Of a DNA stretch of 48,776 nucleotides, positions 29,713 to 38,635 are shown one piece after another. Within the stretch, counting starts at the first letter, position 1. Each line of letters starts with the position of its first letter. The stretch is from MW101C3 sp943367595 (lineage in GTDB: Bacteria; Cyanobacteriota; Cyanobacteriia; PCC-6307; Cyanobiaceae): positions 1 through 48,776 of the forward strand of contig CALRJS020000027.1 in assembly GCA_943367595.1 (NCBI GenBank). Reading direction: 5' to 3'. Made by a program: the position numbers and the translations under genes. The notes below the pieces were generated by a model. The model ran no database searches. It was not told the origin of the DNA and was given only the letters and a program-made list of their open reading frames with translations.

Positions 29713-32700
29713 GTGGGGCAGGCCGTGGCCAAGGCAACGAAGAATTCAGCTGACCATGGTCCAGCTGAAGCAGGTTTGCCTGGGAGTGATTCACCCGGGA
29801 GTGGTTTGCCTGGGAAGGGCTCAGTTGTGAATGATTTGCCTGGCACCGGCCCCGCCCCGAGCGCTCTGAGCGATCAGCGATCGGTGGGGGAGGAGCGACC
29901 GCTGCTGCTGCTCGTGGACGGCCACTCGCTGGCCTTCCGCAGCTTCTATGCCTTCGCCAAAGGCGGTGAAGGGGGTCTCGCCACCCGCGATGGTGTGCCC
30001 ACAAGCGTCACCTATGGCTTTCTCAAGGCTCTGCTCGACAACGTGAAGGGCCTCACCCCCCAGGGCGTGGTGATCGCCTTCGACACTGCTGAGCCCACCT
30101 TCCGCCACGAAGCGGATGCCGCCTACAAGGCGCACCGCGACGAAGCGCCCGAGCACTTCTTCACCGACCTGGCCAACCTGCAGGAGATCCTGGCCGGCGC
30201 CATGGATCTGCCGCTGTGCATGGCGCCCGGCTACGAAGCCGATGACGTGCTCGGCACCCTCGCCAACCGGGCCGCGAACGAGGGCTGGCGGGTGCGGATC
30301 CTGAGTGGCGACCGCGATCTGTTTCAGCTGGTGGATGACGAGCGGGACATCGCCATCCTTTACATGGGGGGCGGTCCGTACGCCCGCAACGCGGGGCCGA
30401 CGCTGATCCGCCGGGAGGGGGTGATCAGCAAGCTCGGGGTGACACCGGAGGAGGTGGTGGATCTCAAAGCGCTCACCGGAGACGCCAGCGACAACATCCC
30501 CGGCGTCAAGGGCGTGGGCCCCAAGACGGCCATCGTGCTGCTGCAGGCGCACAACACCCTTGATGGGATCTATGCCGCCCTCGACCAGCAGAAAGGGGCG
30601 CTCAGAGCAAAGCTGGAGGCCGACCGGGACAACGCCTTCCGCTCGCGCATGCTGGCCGAGATCCTCGTGGACATCCCGCTGCCGAGCGAACCACGCCTGG
30701 CCCTGGGGTCCCTCGACCGGGACGCCCTGGCCCAGCGGCTCGAAGAGCTGGAGCTGCACAGCCTGGCCCGCCAGCTGGGGGCCTTCGAACGGGTGTTCTC
30801 CGGAGCTGCCGCCAGCGGCCGCGCGAAGGCTCAGACAGCCACACCCAGCGGTAATGCCACCGGAGCTGTCACTGGAGCGGCCAGCGCAACACCGGCCGCG
30901 ACTTCCGCCTCAGCACTTGCCGGTGAACCGACGGCCGCCGGCGCCCCCGGCCAGGCGCCACTGGGCAGCAACCCGGCTTCAGGCGATCAACCGCCTGCTG
31001 GCGCCGGGGTGGCTGACGCTCTTGCTGACGCCCTCCTGCCGGTGCTGGAGCCCCAGCTGATCGTCACCAGCAGCGCGCTGGCGGCCCTCGTGGAGCGATT
31101 GCTGGCAGCTACCGATCCAGCGGCTCCGATCGCGCTCGACACCGAAACCACTGCGCTCAACCCCTTTCAGGCGGAGCTCGTGGGGGTGGGTCTGTGCTGG
31201 GGAGACGGGCCTACGGATCTGGCCTACATCCCGATCGGACACCAGCCCCCAGTGGCCGAACCCGCCACCGATCTGCTCACGGCAGCGGAGCCAGCGATCG
31301 ACGCCCCTGCCCAGCTGCCGCTGGCGGCAGTGCTCACTGCGCTGGCCCCCTGGCTGGCCAGCACGGCCCATCCCAAGGCCCTGCAGAACGCCAAGTACGA
31401 CCGGCTGGTGCTGATGCGCCACGGACTCGAACTGGGCGGCGTGGTGATGGACACTCTGCTGGCCGATTACCTGCGCGACGCCAACGCCAAACATGGCCTG
31501 GAGGCGATGGCCCTGCGGGAGTTCGGCTTCAGCCCCACCGGCTACACCGACCTGGTGGCGAAGGGGCAGACCTTCGCCTCGGTGCCGATCGCCGCAGCCG
31601 CGCTCTATTGCGGCATGGACGTGCACCTCACCTGGCGCCTGGGCCGGCTGCTGCACGAGCGGCTGCAGGCCATGGGGCCCCGGCTGCTTCCCCTGCTCGC
31701 CCAGGTGGAGCTGCCGCTGGAACCTGTGCTGGCCCAGATGGAGGCCACAGGCATCCGCATCGACACCGCCTACCTGGCCGAACTCAGTGCGGAGCTGGGT
31801 GAGCAGTTGCAACGCCTTGATGGCGAGGCCAAGGCGGCGGCAGGCGTTGATTTCAACCTGGCCTCCCCCAAGCAGCTGGGAGAACTGCTGTTCGACACGC
31901 TCGGGCTCGATCGGAAGAAATCCCGAAAAACCAAGACCGGCTGGAGCACCGACGCCGCCGTGCTCGAGAAGCTCGAAGACGACCATGCCGTGGTGCCGCT
32001 GGTGCTGGAGCACCGCACGCTCAGCAAGCTCAAGAGCACCTATGTGGATGCCCTGCCGCTGCTGGTGGAGGCGGAAACGGGCCGGGTGCACACCGATTTC
32101 AACCAGGCGGTGACCGCCACCGGCCGCCTGTCGAGCAGCAACCCCAACCTGCAGAACATCCCGATTCGCACCGAATACAGCCGACGGATCCGCAAGGCCT
32201 TCCTGCCCCAGGAGGGCTGGCACTTGATCAGCGCCGATTACTCCCAGATCGAGCTGCGCATCCTCACCCACCTCTCCGGTGAGGAGGTGCTGGTGGAGGC
32301 CTTCCGCAACGGCGACGACGTGCATGCCCTGACCGCCCGCCTGTTGCTGGACACCACCGAGGTGAGTGCCGCAGAGCGGCGTCTGGGCAAGACCATCAAC
32401 TTCGGCGTGATCTACGGCATGGGTTCCCAGCGGCTGGCCCGGGAGACCGAGCTCAGCCCCAGCCAGGCCAAGGAGTTTCTCGGCAAGTACAAGCAGCGCT
32501 ATCCGAAGGTGTTCGCTTTCCTGGAGCTGCAGGAGCGGCTCGCCCTCAGCCAGGGATACGTGGAAACGATCCTGGGGCGGCGGCGGCCGTTCCCGTTCGA
32601 TCGCAATGGGCTGGGCCGGTTGCTGGGCAAGGATCCCTTTGAGATCGATCTGGAGGTGGCCAGGCGGGGCGGCATGGAGGCCCAGCAGTTGCGGGCCGCA

Positions 32701-32958
32701 GCCAATGCGCCGATCCAGGGCTCCAGCGCCGACATCATCAAGCTGGCGATGGTGACGCTGCAGCGCACCTTGCAGCAGCAGGCTCTGCCAGCCCGACTGC
32801 TGTTGCAGGTGCACGACGAACTGGTGCTCGAAGCGGCCCCTGAGGCGCGCGAGCAGGTGATCGCCACCGTGAAGGCCACCATGGAGCAGGCGATTCAACT
32901 GAGCGTGCCCCTGGTGGTGGACACCGGCTGGGGTCCGAACTGGATGGAAGCGAAGTAG
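29713..32958 (+). CDS. polA: DNA polymerase I
   Basis: The 1081-residue product has a 5'-3' exonuclease from about 63 (LLLLVDGHSLAFRSFYAF, with DASDNIPGVKGVGPKTA), a 3'-5' exonuclease with an intact LDTETTALN (Asp 476, Glu 478), and the polymerase: motif A ISADYSQIELRILTHLSG (Asp 842), motif B RRLGKTINFGVIYGMG and motif C LLQVHDELVLEA (Asp 1035). All three activities look intact. GTG 29713 adds a 60-residue Gly/Pro/Ser-rich head unlike other PolA proteins; translation may begin later. An Ala/Gly/Thr-rich linker of about 70 residues lies between the exonuclease domains. Confidence 0.95.
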   Translation: MGQAVAKATKNSADHGPAEAGLPGSDSPGSGLPGKGSVVNDLPGTGPAPSALSDQRSVGEERPLLLLVDGHSLAFRSFYAFAKGGEGGLATRDGVPTSVTYGFLKALLDNVKGLTPQGVVIAFDTAEPTFRHEADAAYKAHRDEAPEHFFTDLANLQEILAGAMDLPLCMAPGYEADDVLGTLANRAANEGWRVRILSGDRDLFQLVDDERDIAILYMGGGPYARNAGPTLIRREGVISKLGVTPEEVVDLKALTGDASDNIPGVKGVGPKTAIVLLQAHNTLDGIYAALDQQKGALRAKLEADRDNAFRSRMLAEILVDIPLPSEPRLALGSLDRDALAQRLEELELHSLARQLGAFERVFSGAAASGRAKAQTATPSGNATGAVTGAASATPAATSASALAGEPTAAGAPGQAPLGSNPASGDQPPAGAGVADALADALLPVLEPQLIVTSSALAALVERLLAATDPAAPIALDTETTALNPFQAELVGVGLCWGDGPTDLAYIPIGHQPPVAEPATDLLTAAEPAIDAPAQLPLAAVLTALAPWLASTAHPKALQNAKYDRLVLMRHGLELGGVVMDTLLADYLRDANAKHGLEAMALREFGFSPTGYTDLVAKGQTFASVPIAAAALYCGMDVHLTWRLGRLLHERLQAMGPRLLPLLAQVELPLEPVLAQMEATGIRIDTAYLAELSAELGEQLQRLDGEAKAAAGVDFNLASPKQLGELLFDTLGLDRKKSRKTKTGWSTDAAVLEKLEDDHAVVPLVLEHRTLSKLKSTYVDALPLLVEAETGRVHTDFNQAVTATGRLSSSNPNLQNIPIRTEYSRRIRKAFLPQEGWHLISADYSQIELRILTHLSGEEVLVEAFRNGDDVHALTARLLLDTTEVSAAERRLGKTINFGVIYGMGSQRLARETELSPSQAKEFLGKYKQRYPKVFAFLELQERLALSQGYVETILGRRRPFPFDRNGLGRLLGKDPFEIDLEVARRGGMEAQQLRAAANAPIQGSSADIIKLAMVTLQRTLQQQALPARLLLQVHDELVLEAAPEAREQVIATVKATMEQAIQLSVPLVVDTGWGPNWMEAK
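29774..29848 (+). repeat. Five 15-bp degenerate repeats at the polA 5' end
   Basis: Units such as GTTTGCCTGGGAGTG, ATTCACCCGGGAGTG, GTTTGCCTGGGAAGG and ATTTGCCTGGCACCG are contiguous and in frame. They encode the Gly/Pro/Ser head of PolA if the GTG at 29713 is used, or the 5' leader if it is not. Confidence 0.65.
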
Positions 32959-33063
32959 GCGAGGCCGGGGTGACCAGCTCCGCACAGTCGGCGGCCTAGG
33001 TTCGCGCACACGGCCTCTGGCCACCCTCTGCCTTTCTCCTCCGGCCCCGGGCCGGCATCCCCC

Positions 33064-34563
33064 TTGACCCTGCGGCTCACCAACACCCTCACCCGTCGCC
33101 TTGAGGCCTTCGAGCCCCTGGTGCCGGGCCAGGTGTCGATCTACTGCTGCGGCGTCACGGTCTACGACCTCTGCCACCTGGGGCACGCCCGCAGCTACAT
33201 CGCCTGGGATGTGCTGCGCCGTTATCTGCAATGGCGGGGTTATGCGGTCACCTTCGTGCAGAACGTGACCGACATCGACGACAAGATCCTGGCCCGCGCC
33301 GCCGCCGAAGGCAGCTCGATGGAGGCGGTGAGCGAGCGCAACATCCGCGAGTTTCAGACGGACATGGCCGCCCTCGGGATCCTGCCGCCCGACCGGCTGC
33401 CCCGGGCCACCCGCTGCCTTGACTGCATCCGCCGGATGATCGCGGAGCTGGAGGCCAGCGGCGCGGCCTATTCCGCCGATGGCGACGTGTATTTCTCGGT
33501 GCTGAAGAAGGCCGACTACGGCAAGCTCAGCGGCCGCAGCCTCGACGAGCAGCAGGAGGGGGCCAGCGGCCGCATGGGCGAAGCGGAAGAAGCCCGCAAG
33601 CAGCACCCCTTCGACTTCGCCCTCTGGAAAGGAGCCAAGCCGGACGAGCCCAGCTTCCCTTCCCCCTGGGGTCCGGGGCGTCCTGGGTGGCACATCGAAT
33701 GCTCCGCGATGGTGCGCCAGGAGCTGGGCGACACGATCGACATCCATCTGGGCGGGGCCGATCTGATCTTTCCCCACCACGAAAACGAAATTGCCCAGTC
33801 GGAAGTGGCCACCGGCCAGGCGCTGGCGCGCTTCTGGCTGCACAACGGTATGGTGAATGTGGGCGGCGAGAAGATGAGCAAGTCGCTCGGCAACTTCACC
33901 ACGATCCGGGCCCTGCTGGACGGCGGCACCACACCGATGACCCTGCGCCTGTTCGTGCTGCAGGCCCACTACCGCAAACCGCTCGATTTCACCGCCGCCG
34001 CGCTGGAGGCGGCGGCCACCGGCTGGAGGGGGCTCAATGCGGCCCTGCTGGTGGGAGATCAGCACGCTGTCTCGCTCGGCTGGGCTGCCGCCGCCCCGGC
34101 CGCCGCTGCCACGGGGATGCCCCCCTCAGCCGACGCTGACGCTGCGGCTCCGCTGGGAGAAACCCGCCAGCGCTTCATCGACGCCATGGACGACGACCTC
34201 AACACGTCCGCCGCCCTGGCGGTGCTGTTCGAGCTGGCGCGACCCCTGCGCTCGCTCGCCAATCGGCTGGAGCGGGGGGATGCCGCCTCCGCCGACTCAG
34301 GCGAGCTGCGAGAGCGCTGGCTGCTGCTGCAGGAGCTCAGCTCCGTGCTGGGCCTGGTGGCGGAGCGGCCCGCCGCAGGAGCGGCAGCGCCCGGCGCGGA
34401 CGGACCCAGCGAGGCCGACATCCAGGCAGTGATCGAGGCCCGCCGGCTGGCCAAGGCCAGCAAGGATTACGCCACCGCCGATGGCCTGCGCGACCAGCTG
34501 CGCCGCTACGGCATCGAGCTGATCGACCGCCCCACTGGCCTCACCGAGTGGATCCGCAAGTAA
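33064..34563 (+). CDS. cysS: Cysteinyl-tRNA synthetase
   Basis: The 499-residue product attaches Cys to tRNA-Cys. Signatures are YCCGVTVYDLCHLGHARSY (HIGH-type and first zinc Cys), NVTDIDDKILARA, PGWHIECSAM (zinc), HHENEIAQSE and EKMSKSLGNF (KMSKS). Start is TTG 33064 (TLRLTNTLTRR), the usual CysRS opening; no ATG fits. Two Ala/Pro-rich low-complexity insertions (about 345-365 and 435-455) lie in the C-terminal helical domain. Confidence 0.95.
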   Translation: MTLRLTNTLTRRLEAFEPLVPGQVSIYCCGVTVYDLCHLGHARSYIAWDVLRRYLQWRGYAVTFVQNVTDIDDKILARAAAEGSSMEAVSERNIREFQTDMAALGILPPDRLPRATRCLDCIRRMIAELEASGAAYSADGDVYFSVLKKADYGKLSGRSLDEQQEGASGRMGEAEEARKQHPFDFALWKGAKPDEPSFPSPWGPGRPGWHIECSAMVRQELGDTIDIHLGGADLIFPHHENEIAQSEVATGQALARFWLHNGMVNVGGEKMSKSLGNFTTIRALLDGGTTPMTLRLFVLQAHYRKPLDFTAAALEAAATGWRGLNAALLVGDQHAVSLGWAAAAPAAAATGMPPSADADAAAPLGETRQRFIDAMDDDLNTSAALAVLFELARPLRSLANRLERGDAASADSGELRERWLLLQELSSVLGLVAERPAAGAAAPGADGPSEADIQAVIEARRLAKASKDYATADGLRDQLRRYGIELIDRPTGLTEWIRK

Positions 34564-34620
34564 GTGGCCGCGAACACCGATGGCGGCGGAATCGGCCGGC
34601 TTGAAATCGGCTGGCCCGGC

Positions 34621-34854
34621 TCAAGAATCGGCTGGCGGCTGGGGCCCTTTGCCCACCATCAGCTTCTCGATCTTGCGAATCCGCCCCAGGGTGGTCTGCC
34701 AGACCTCCTGACGGAAGGGGTCGTCGGCTGGACAGGCGGCCACCAGCGCCTCGATGTCCTCCTGGCGCTCGAAGGCGTCCCACAGCTCCCGCTCCAGGCG
34801 GGCCCGCTCGATGAAGTTCCAGCGCTTGAGCCAGAGCACGGAACACCGCCGCAA
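34621..34854 (-). CDS. Small conserved-looking hypothetical protein (77 aa)
   Basis: The reverse product reads MRRCSVLWLKRWNFIERARL and continues LERELWDAFERQEDIEALVA, a charged helical protein ending in TTLGRIRKIEKLMVGKGP. It is divergent from dxr across 90 bases. The real start may be internal. No family is recognised. Confidence 0.5.
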   Translation of the reverse strand: MRRCSVLWLKRWNFIERARLERELWDAFERQEDIEALVAACPADDPFRQEVWQTTLGRIRKIEKLMVGKGPQPPADS

Positions 34855-34944
34855 GTGCGTTCAGTGTGACGCGCTGCAGACCCTGGCCGTCTGCCGTGCA
34901 TCCGGCAATGGGAGACTGGCGCCCTGCAGCGTCGGGCCGTTCTG

Positions 34945-36186
34945 ATGAAAGCGATCAGCGTGCTGGGCTCCACCGGCTCGATCGGCACCCAGACCCTGGA
35001 GCTGGCCGAGGAATTCCCCGATCGCTTCAAGGTGGTGGGGCTCACCGCCGGCCGCAACCTGCCCCTGCTGGTGGAGCAGATCGTGCGCCACAGCCCCGAA
35101 GTGGTGGCCTTGGCCGAGACGGAGCTGCTGGCTGAGCTGAACGCACGGCTCGATGCCCTGCCCAAGGAGCGGCAACCGCTGCGGCGCCCTGAGCTGCTGG
35201 GCGGCAACGAAGGGCTCTGCGCCGTTGCCGCCTGGGCCAGCGCCGATCTGGTGGTGACCGGCATCGTGGGCTGCGCCGGCCTGCTGCCCACCCTGGCGGC
35301 GGTGGAGGCTGGCAAGGATCTGGCTCTGGCCAACAAGGAAACCCTGATCGCCGCAGGGCCGGTGGTGCTGCCGGCGCTGAAGCGCAGCGGCAGCCGGCTG
35401 CTGCCGGCCGATTCGGAGCATTCCGCCATCTTCCAGTGCCTGCAGGGCACCCCCTGGGCTGACACCGCGCGCCTCTCCACCGGCGTTCCCACCCCGGGGC
35501 TGCGCCGCCTCCAGCTCACCGCCTCGGGCGGTGCCTTCCGCGACTGGCCGGCCGCCGATCTGGCCAAGGCCACCGTGGCCGATGCCACCAGCCACCCCAA
35601 CTGGAGCATGGGGCGGAAGATCACGGTGGATTCGGCCACCTTGATGAACAAGGGGCTGGAGGTGATCGAAGCCCACTACCTCTTCGGCCTCGATTTCGAC
35701 CACATCGAGATCGTGATCCATCCCCAGAGCATCATCCACTCGATGGTGGAGCTGGTGGATTCGTCGGTGCTGGCGCAGCTGGGCTGGCCCGACATGAAGC
35801 TGCCGATTCTCTACTGCCTCAGCTGGCCGGAGCGGCTGGAAACCCCCTGGCGCCGCCTCGATCTCACCGAAGTGGGCACGCTGAGCTTCCGCGCCCCCGA
35901 CGGCGCCAAGTATCCGTGCATGGCCCTGGCCTACGCGGCCGGCCGCGCCGGCGGCACGATGCCGGCGGTTATGAATGCCGCCAACGAGCAGGCGGTGGCC
36001 CTGTTCCTGGAGGAACAGGTGCACTTCCTCGACATTCCGAAACTGATCGAACAGGTCTGCGACCGCCACCGGGCCGACCTCAGCGCCGCCCCCTCGCTCG
36101 CTGACGTGCTGGCGGTTGATGCCTGGGCGCGCCTGGCCGTGCGGGAGGCCGCCACGGCCACCGGCCGCACCCTGCTGACCGCATGA
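34945..36186 (+). CDS. dxr: 1-deoxy-D-xylulose 5-phosphate reductoisomerase
   Basis: Second step of the MEP isoprenoid pathway, feeding carotenoids and chlorophyll side chains. The 413-residue product shows the NADPH loop ISVLGSTGSIGTQTLEL, DLALANKETLIAAG, the metal/substrate region LLPADSEHSAIFQCLQG, LTASGGAFRDWP, and SMGRKITVDSATLMNKGLE with EAHYLFG. All are canonical and the length is normal. The ATGA overlap with the ferredoxin-like gene suggests co-transcription. Confidence 0.96.
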   Translation: MKAISVLGSTGSIGTQTLELAEEFPDRFKVVGLTAGRNLPLLVEQIVRHSPEVVALAETELLAELNARLDALPKERQPLRRPELLGGNEGLCAVAAWASADLVVTGIVGCAGLLPTLAAVEAGKDLALANKETLIAAGPVVLPALKRSGSRLLPADSEHSAIFQCLQGTPWADTARLSTGVPTPGLRRLQLTASGGAFRDWPAADLAKATVADATSHPNWSMGRKITVDSATLMNKGLEVIEAHYLFGLDFDHIEIVIHPQSIIHSMVELVDSSVLAQLGWPDMKLPILYCLSWPERLETPWRRLDLTEVGTLSFRAPDGAKYPCMALAYAAGRAGGTMPAVMNAANEQAVALFLEEQVHFLDIPKLIEQVCDRHRADLSAAPSLADVLAVDAWARLAVREAATATGRTLLTA

Positions 36187-36575
36187 GCAGCGGCATCCCC
36201 TCGCCGTCAGCCGGTGTCGAGCGCCACCTGCTGCTCTGCGCCACCCCCACCAAGGCCCTGTGCGGCGATCCGGCGGTGGGAGCCGCCAGCTGGGCCCTGC
36301 TTAAGCGCCTGCTGCGCGAGCGCGGCCTGGAGGATCCGGGGCGCCCCCAGGGGGTGGTGCTGCGCTCCAAGGCCGACTGCCTGCGCGTGTGCGAAGGCGG
36401 GCCGATCCTGCTGATCTGGCCGGAAGGCCTCTGGTACGGCGGTGTCACGCCGGAGCGGATCGAGCGGATCGTGGACGACCACCTGATCGCCGGCCACCCC
36501 ATCGACGACTGGGTGATTCGCCGCACGCCGTTCGCGCCCACCACCGCCGGCGTTCAGGGGCTCCCCTGCACCTGA
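36183..36575 (+). CDS. Thioredoxin-like [2Fe-2S] ferredoxin
   Basis: The 130-residue product carries HLLLCATPTKALCGD (Cys 19 and 27) and SKADCLRVCEGGPILLIWPE (Cys 66 and 70), with the C-x3-C pair followed by GGP. This is the pattern of thioredoxin-like ferredoxins. VERIVDDHLIAGH-like sequence completes the fold. It overlaps dxr by four bases; since the MEP pathway has iron-sulfur enzymes that need electrons, a link is conceivable but only inferred. Confidence 0.8.
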   Translation: MSSGIPSPSAGVERHLLLCATPTKALCGDPAVGAASWALLKRLLRERGLEDPGRPQGVVLRSKADCLRVCEGGPILLIWPEGLWYGGVTPERIERIVDDHLIAGHPIDDWVIRRTPFAPTTAGVQGLPCT

Positions 36576-37654
36576 TCCAGCAGCCAGCGCGTCACCAGCA
36601 GATCCGACCAGCTGCCCCCCGGGCCATGGAAGCCGTTGTGACCGCCCGCCTGGCTGAGCACGATCTGCAGTGGTGAGGCCGGGGTGAGCCGCTCCTGCAG
36701 CGCCACCGCGGGGGCCGCAGGCACCCATGGATCGTCGAGGGCATGCACCAGCAGCAGGGGGGGCAGAGGCCGCGCCGAAGGTTCCCCCGCCAGGCAGCCC
36801 TGCAGCAGGCTCAGCGGACTGGCGCCCGCGTAGTAGGCCTCCACCGACTCGAATCCCCAGCGCGGCGCGGTGATCAGGGCGTCGAAGGCGCGGATCGACT
36901 CCACCGTCTGCAGCTGGCTGCGCTGCCCGTCCGGCAGGCCGCCGGGATCGGCCAGGGTCTGCTGGCGCAGGCGCTGCAGCAACCAGCGCTCATACAGGCG
37001 GTTGCGAGGCCGGCCGATGGCTGCCGAACTGCTGGCCAGATCAATCGGGGAACTCACGACCACCAGGCCATCCAGCAAGTCCGTGGCGGAGGTGTCGAGC
37101 AGGCCATTGAGCAGCACGGTGCCGCCCAGCGACAGCCCCACCCCCAGCAGGGGCCGGCCGGCGGCGAGGCTGCGGGCCTGCTGCAGCGCCGGGATCAGAT
37201 CGCGGTTGCAGCGGGCGGCGTAGGTGCCCCGCGCCAGGCTCCGGCCCGCTCCCGCGCCGCGCAGGTTCAGCCGCAGCACGGCAAACCCCGCCTGGCGCAG
37301 GACATGCGCCAGCCGCAGCAGGCCGATGCTGCGGCTGGAGCCGCCCAGTCCATGCAGCAGCAACACGAGGGCGTGGGGGCGGGCGGTGGAGCCGTCGGGG
37401 CCAGCAGCGGGGGCATCGAGGCAGCCGAGCAGGGCTTCACCTCCGGGCAGCGCCAGCGGCACCGCCTGGGCCGACTCCGCCGGCAGGCGCTCCGGCCGCA
37501 GCGTGTCGCGCAGGGTCTGGAGATCGGCGCCCCACCAGGGTGCCCGGGGCTGGAAGGGCGGTACGCCCAGGTGATCCAGCAGAGCCGCAGCAGACAACGC
37601 CAAGGGAGCGATCAGGCGCCCACGGCGCTGGCGCCGGCCGGCGCGTTCAGCCAC
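36554..37654 (-). CDS. Alpha/beta hydrolase, YheT-like
   Basis: The 366-residue product shows PHALVLLLHGLGGSSRSIGL (HG oxyanion motif), LNLRGAGAGRS, the nucleophile elbow GVGLSLGGTVLLNG (GxSxGG), LVHALDDPWVP (Asp) and QAGGHNGF (His). The catalytic triad is thus present. The family acts on esters or acyl thioesters. Its start overlaps the upstream SDR by 43 bases, so a later start is possible. The 3' end overlaps the ferredoxin gene's end by 22 bases on the opposite strand. Confidence 0.8.
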   Translation of the reverse strand: MAERAGRRQRRGRLIAPLALSAAALLDHLGVPPFQPRAPWWGADLQTLRDTLRPERLPAESAQAVPLALPGGEALLGCLDAPAAGPDGSTARPHALVLLLHGLGGSSRSIGLLRLAHVLRQAGFAVLRLNLRGAGAGRSLARGTYAARCNRDLIPALQQARSLAAGRPLLGVGLSLGGTVLLNGLLDTSATDLLDGLVVVSSPIDLASSSAAIGRPRNRLYERWLLQRLRQQTLADPGGLPDGQRSQLQTVESIRAFDALITAPRWGFESVEAYYAGASPLSLLQGCLAGEPSARPLPPLLLVHALDDPWVPAAPAVALQERLTPASPLQIVLSQAGGHNGFHGPGGSWSDLLVTRWLLDQVQGSP

Positions 37655-38319
37655 TGGGCCAGGGAGCTGGGCGGCAGCTCCTGGCTGCTGGTGATTTCGA
37701 TGATGCGACCGATGGAGGCGGGCGCTTCCACGGCATCAAGGCAGACGCGCGCCACCAGGCGGCGGGGAATGCTGTTGCTCTCCTGCTGATCCGGGCCGCT
37801 GAAGAACAGTCCTTCGCGCTCGAGACCCTCCTCGCTTTCGCGCAGCCCGCCGGGGCGGATCACGGTCCAATCCAGGCCGCTGCTCTCCAGCCAGCGCTCG
37901 CCGACGCGCTTCCACAGCAGGATCAGGCCGAACAGGTTGAGCGGGTGAAACAGCCGGCCGCTGCAGAGCGAGCTCACCAGCACCACGCGCTTGACCCCGG
38001 CGGCACGGCAGGCGGCGATCTGGCTGCGGATCGCCAGCGCATCCACCTGCAGCGGGCCGGTCAGGTCGATCGACGGGCGCGCGCCGGTGGCGATCACCAG
38101 CGCCTCCACGCCGGCGAGTGCCTGCTGCAGGGCGCTCTGGTCGGACAGTTCCAGCCGGATCAGCTCCGCCCCTTCCAGTCCTTCGGGGACGCTCGAGCCC
38201 GGCCGCAGGATCGCCCGCACCGCATAGCCACGGCGGCGCGCTTCCTGCACGACACGCCAGCCGGTCTTGCCGGAGGCACCGGTAACGGCCAGCAGCGCGG
38301 GAGTGGAGGGGGAAGGCAT
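37612..38319 (-). CDS. NAD(P)-binding atypical short-chain dehydrogenase
   Basis: The 235-residue product begins with LLAVTGASGKTGWRVVQEAR (TGAxGxxG), then LVIATGARPSIDLTGPLQVD and VKRVVLVSSLCSGRL, and a WTVIRPGGLRES region typical of Tic62/SDR_a5 proteins. No YxxxK is clear, so it may bind cofactor without classic reductase chemistry. It is followed by the hydrolase on the same strand. Confidence 0.8.
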   Translation of the reverse strand: MPSPSTPALLAVTGASGKTGWRVVQEARRRGYAVRAILRPGSSVPEGLEGAELIRLELSDQSALQQALAGVEALVIATGARPSIDLTGPLQVDALAIRSQIAACRAAGVKRVVLVSSLCSGRLFHPLNLFGLILLWKRVGERWLESSGLDWTVIRPGGLRESEEGLEREGLFFSGPDQQESNSIPRRLVARVCLDAVEAPASIGRIIEITSSQELPPSSLAQWLNAPAGASAVGA

Positions 38320-38495
38320 CAGAACAACGGCAGCAATTCCTGTTCCAGGCAGCGGGCCTGCACCACCGAGCCGAGATGGCGCAGCAGACGGACCCGCAGA
38401 ATCACGGGGTCAATGTCGCACTCCTGCTGGAAACAACCCTCCAAGTGCTCTCGGAGGAGGGGTTCCGGCAGACCGGACTCGGGGAACTCTCTCAT
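38319..38495 (-). CDS. Small conserved-looking protein (58 aa)
   Basis: ATG 38495 gives MREFPESGLPEPLLREHLEG and a helical, Cys-containing remainder ending LEQELLPLF, with Cys at CFQQECDID and QARCLEQ. A longer frame to 38666 exists, but its upstream part is Pro-rich and overlaps the divergent helicase start. Its stop overlaps the SDR start by one base, suggesting an operon. Function unknown. Confidence 0.5.
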   Translation of the reverse strand: MREFPESGLPEPLLREHLEGCFQQECDIDPVILRVRLLRHLGSVVQARCLEQELLPLF

Positions 38496-38635
38496 CGGGG
38501 CCTCGGCGGCGCGGAGAACAGCGGGGGCTGCAGGTCCTTGGGGGGATGGCCTGAACGTAGGGGTGGAAGCGGGAAAAACCCTGGGAACAAACCCCCATTC
38601 TTTCCGCTCAGGCAGCCACAGCGAGGGGCGGCACA

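Noticed and set aside
30979..34065. 1028-codon reverse frame
   Set aside because: Antisense shadow of polA and cysS caused by high GC and third-position bias; no domains in its product.
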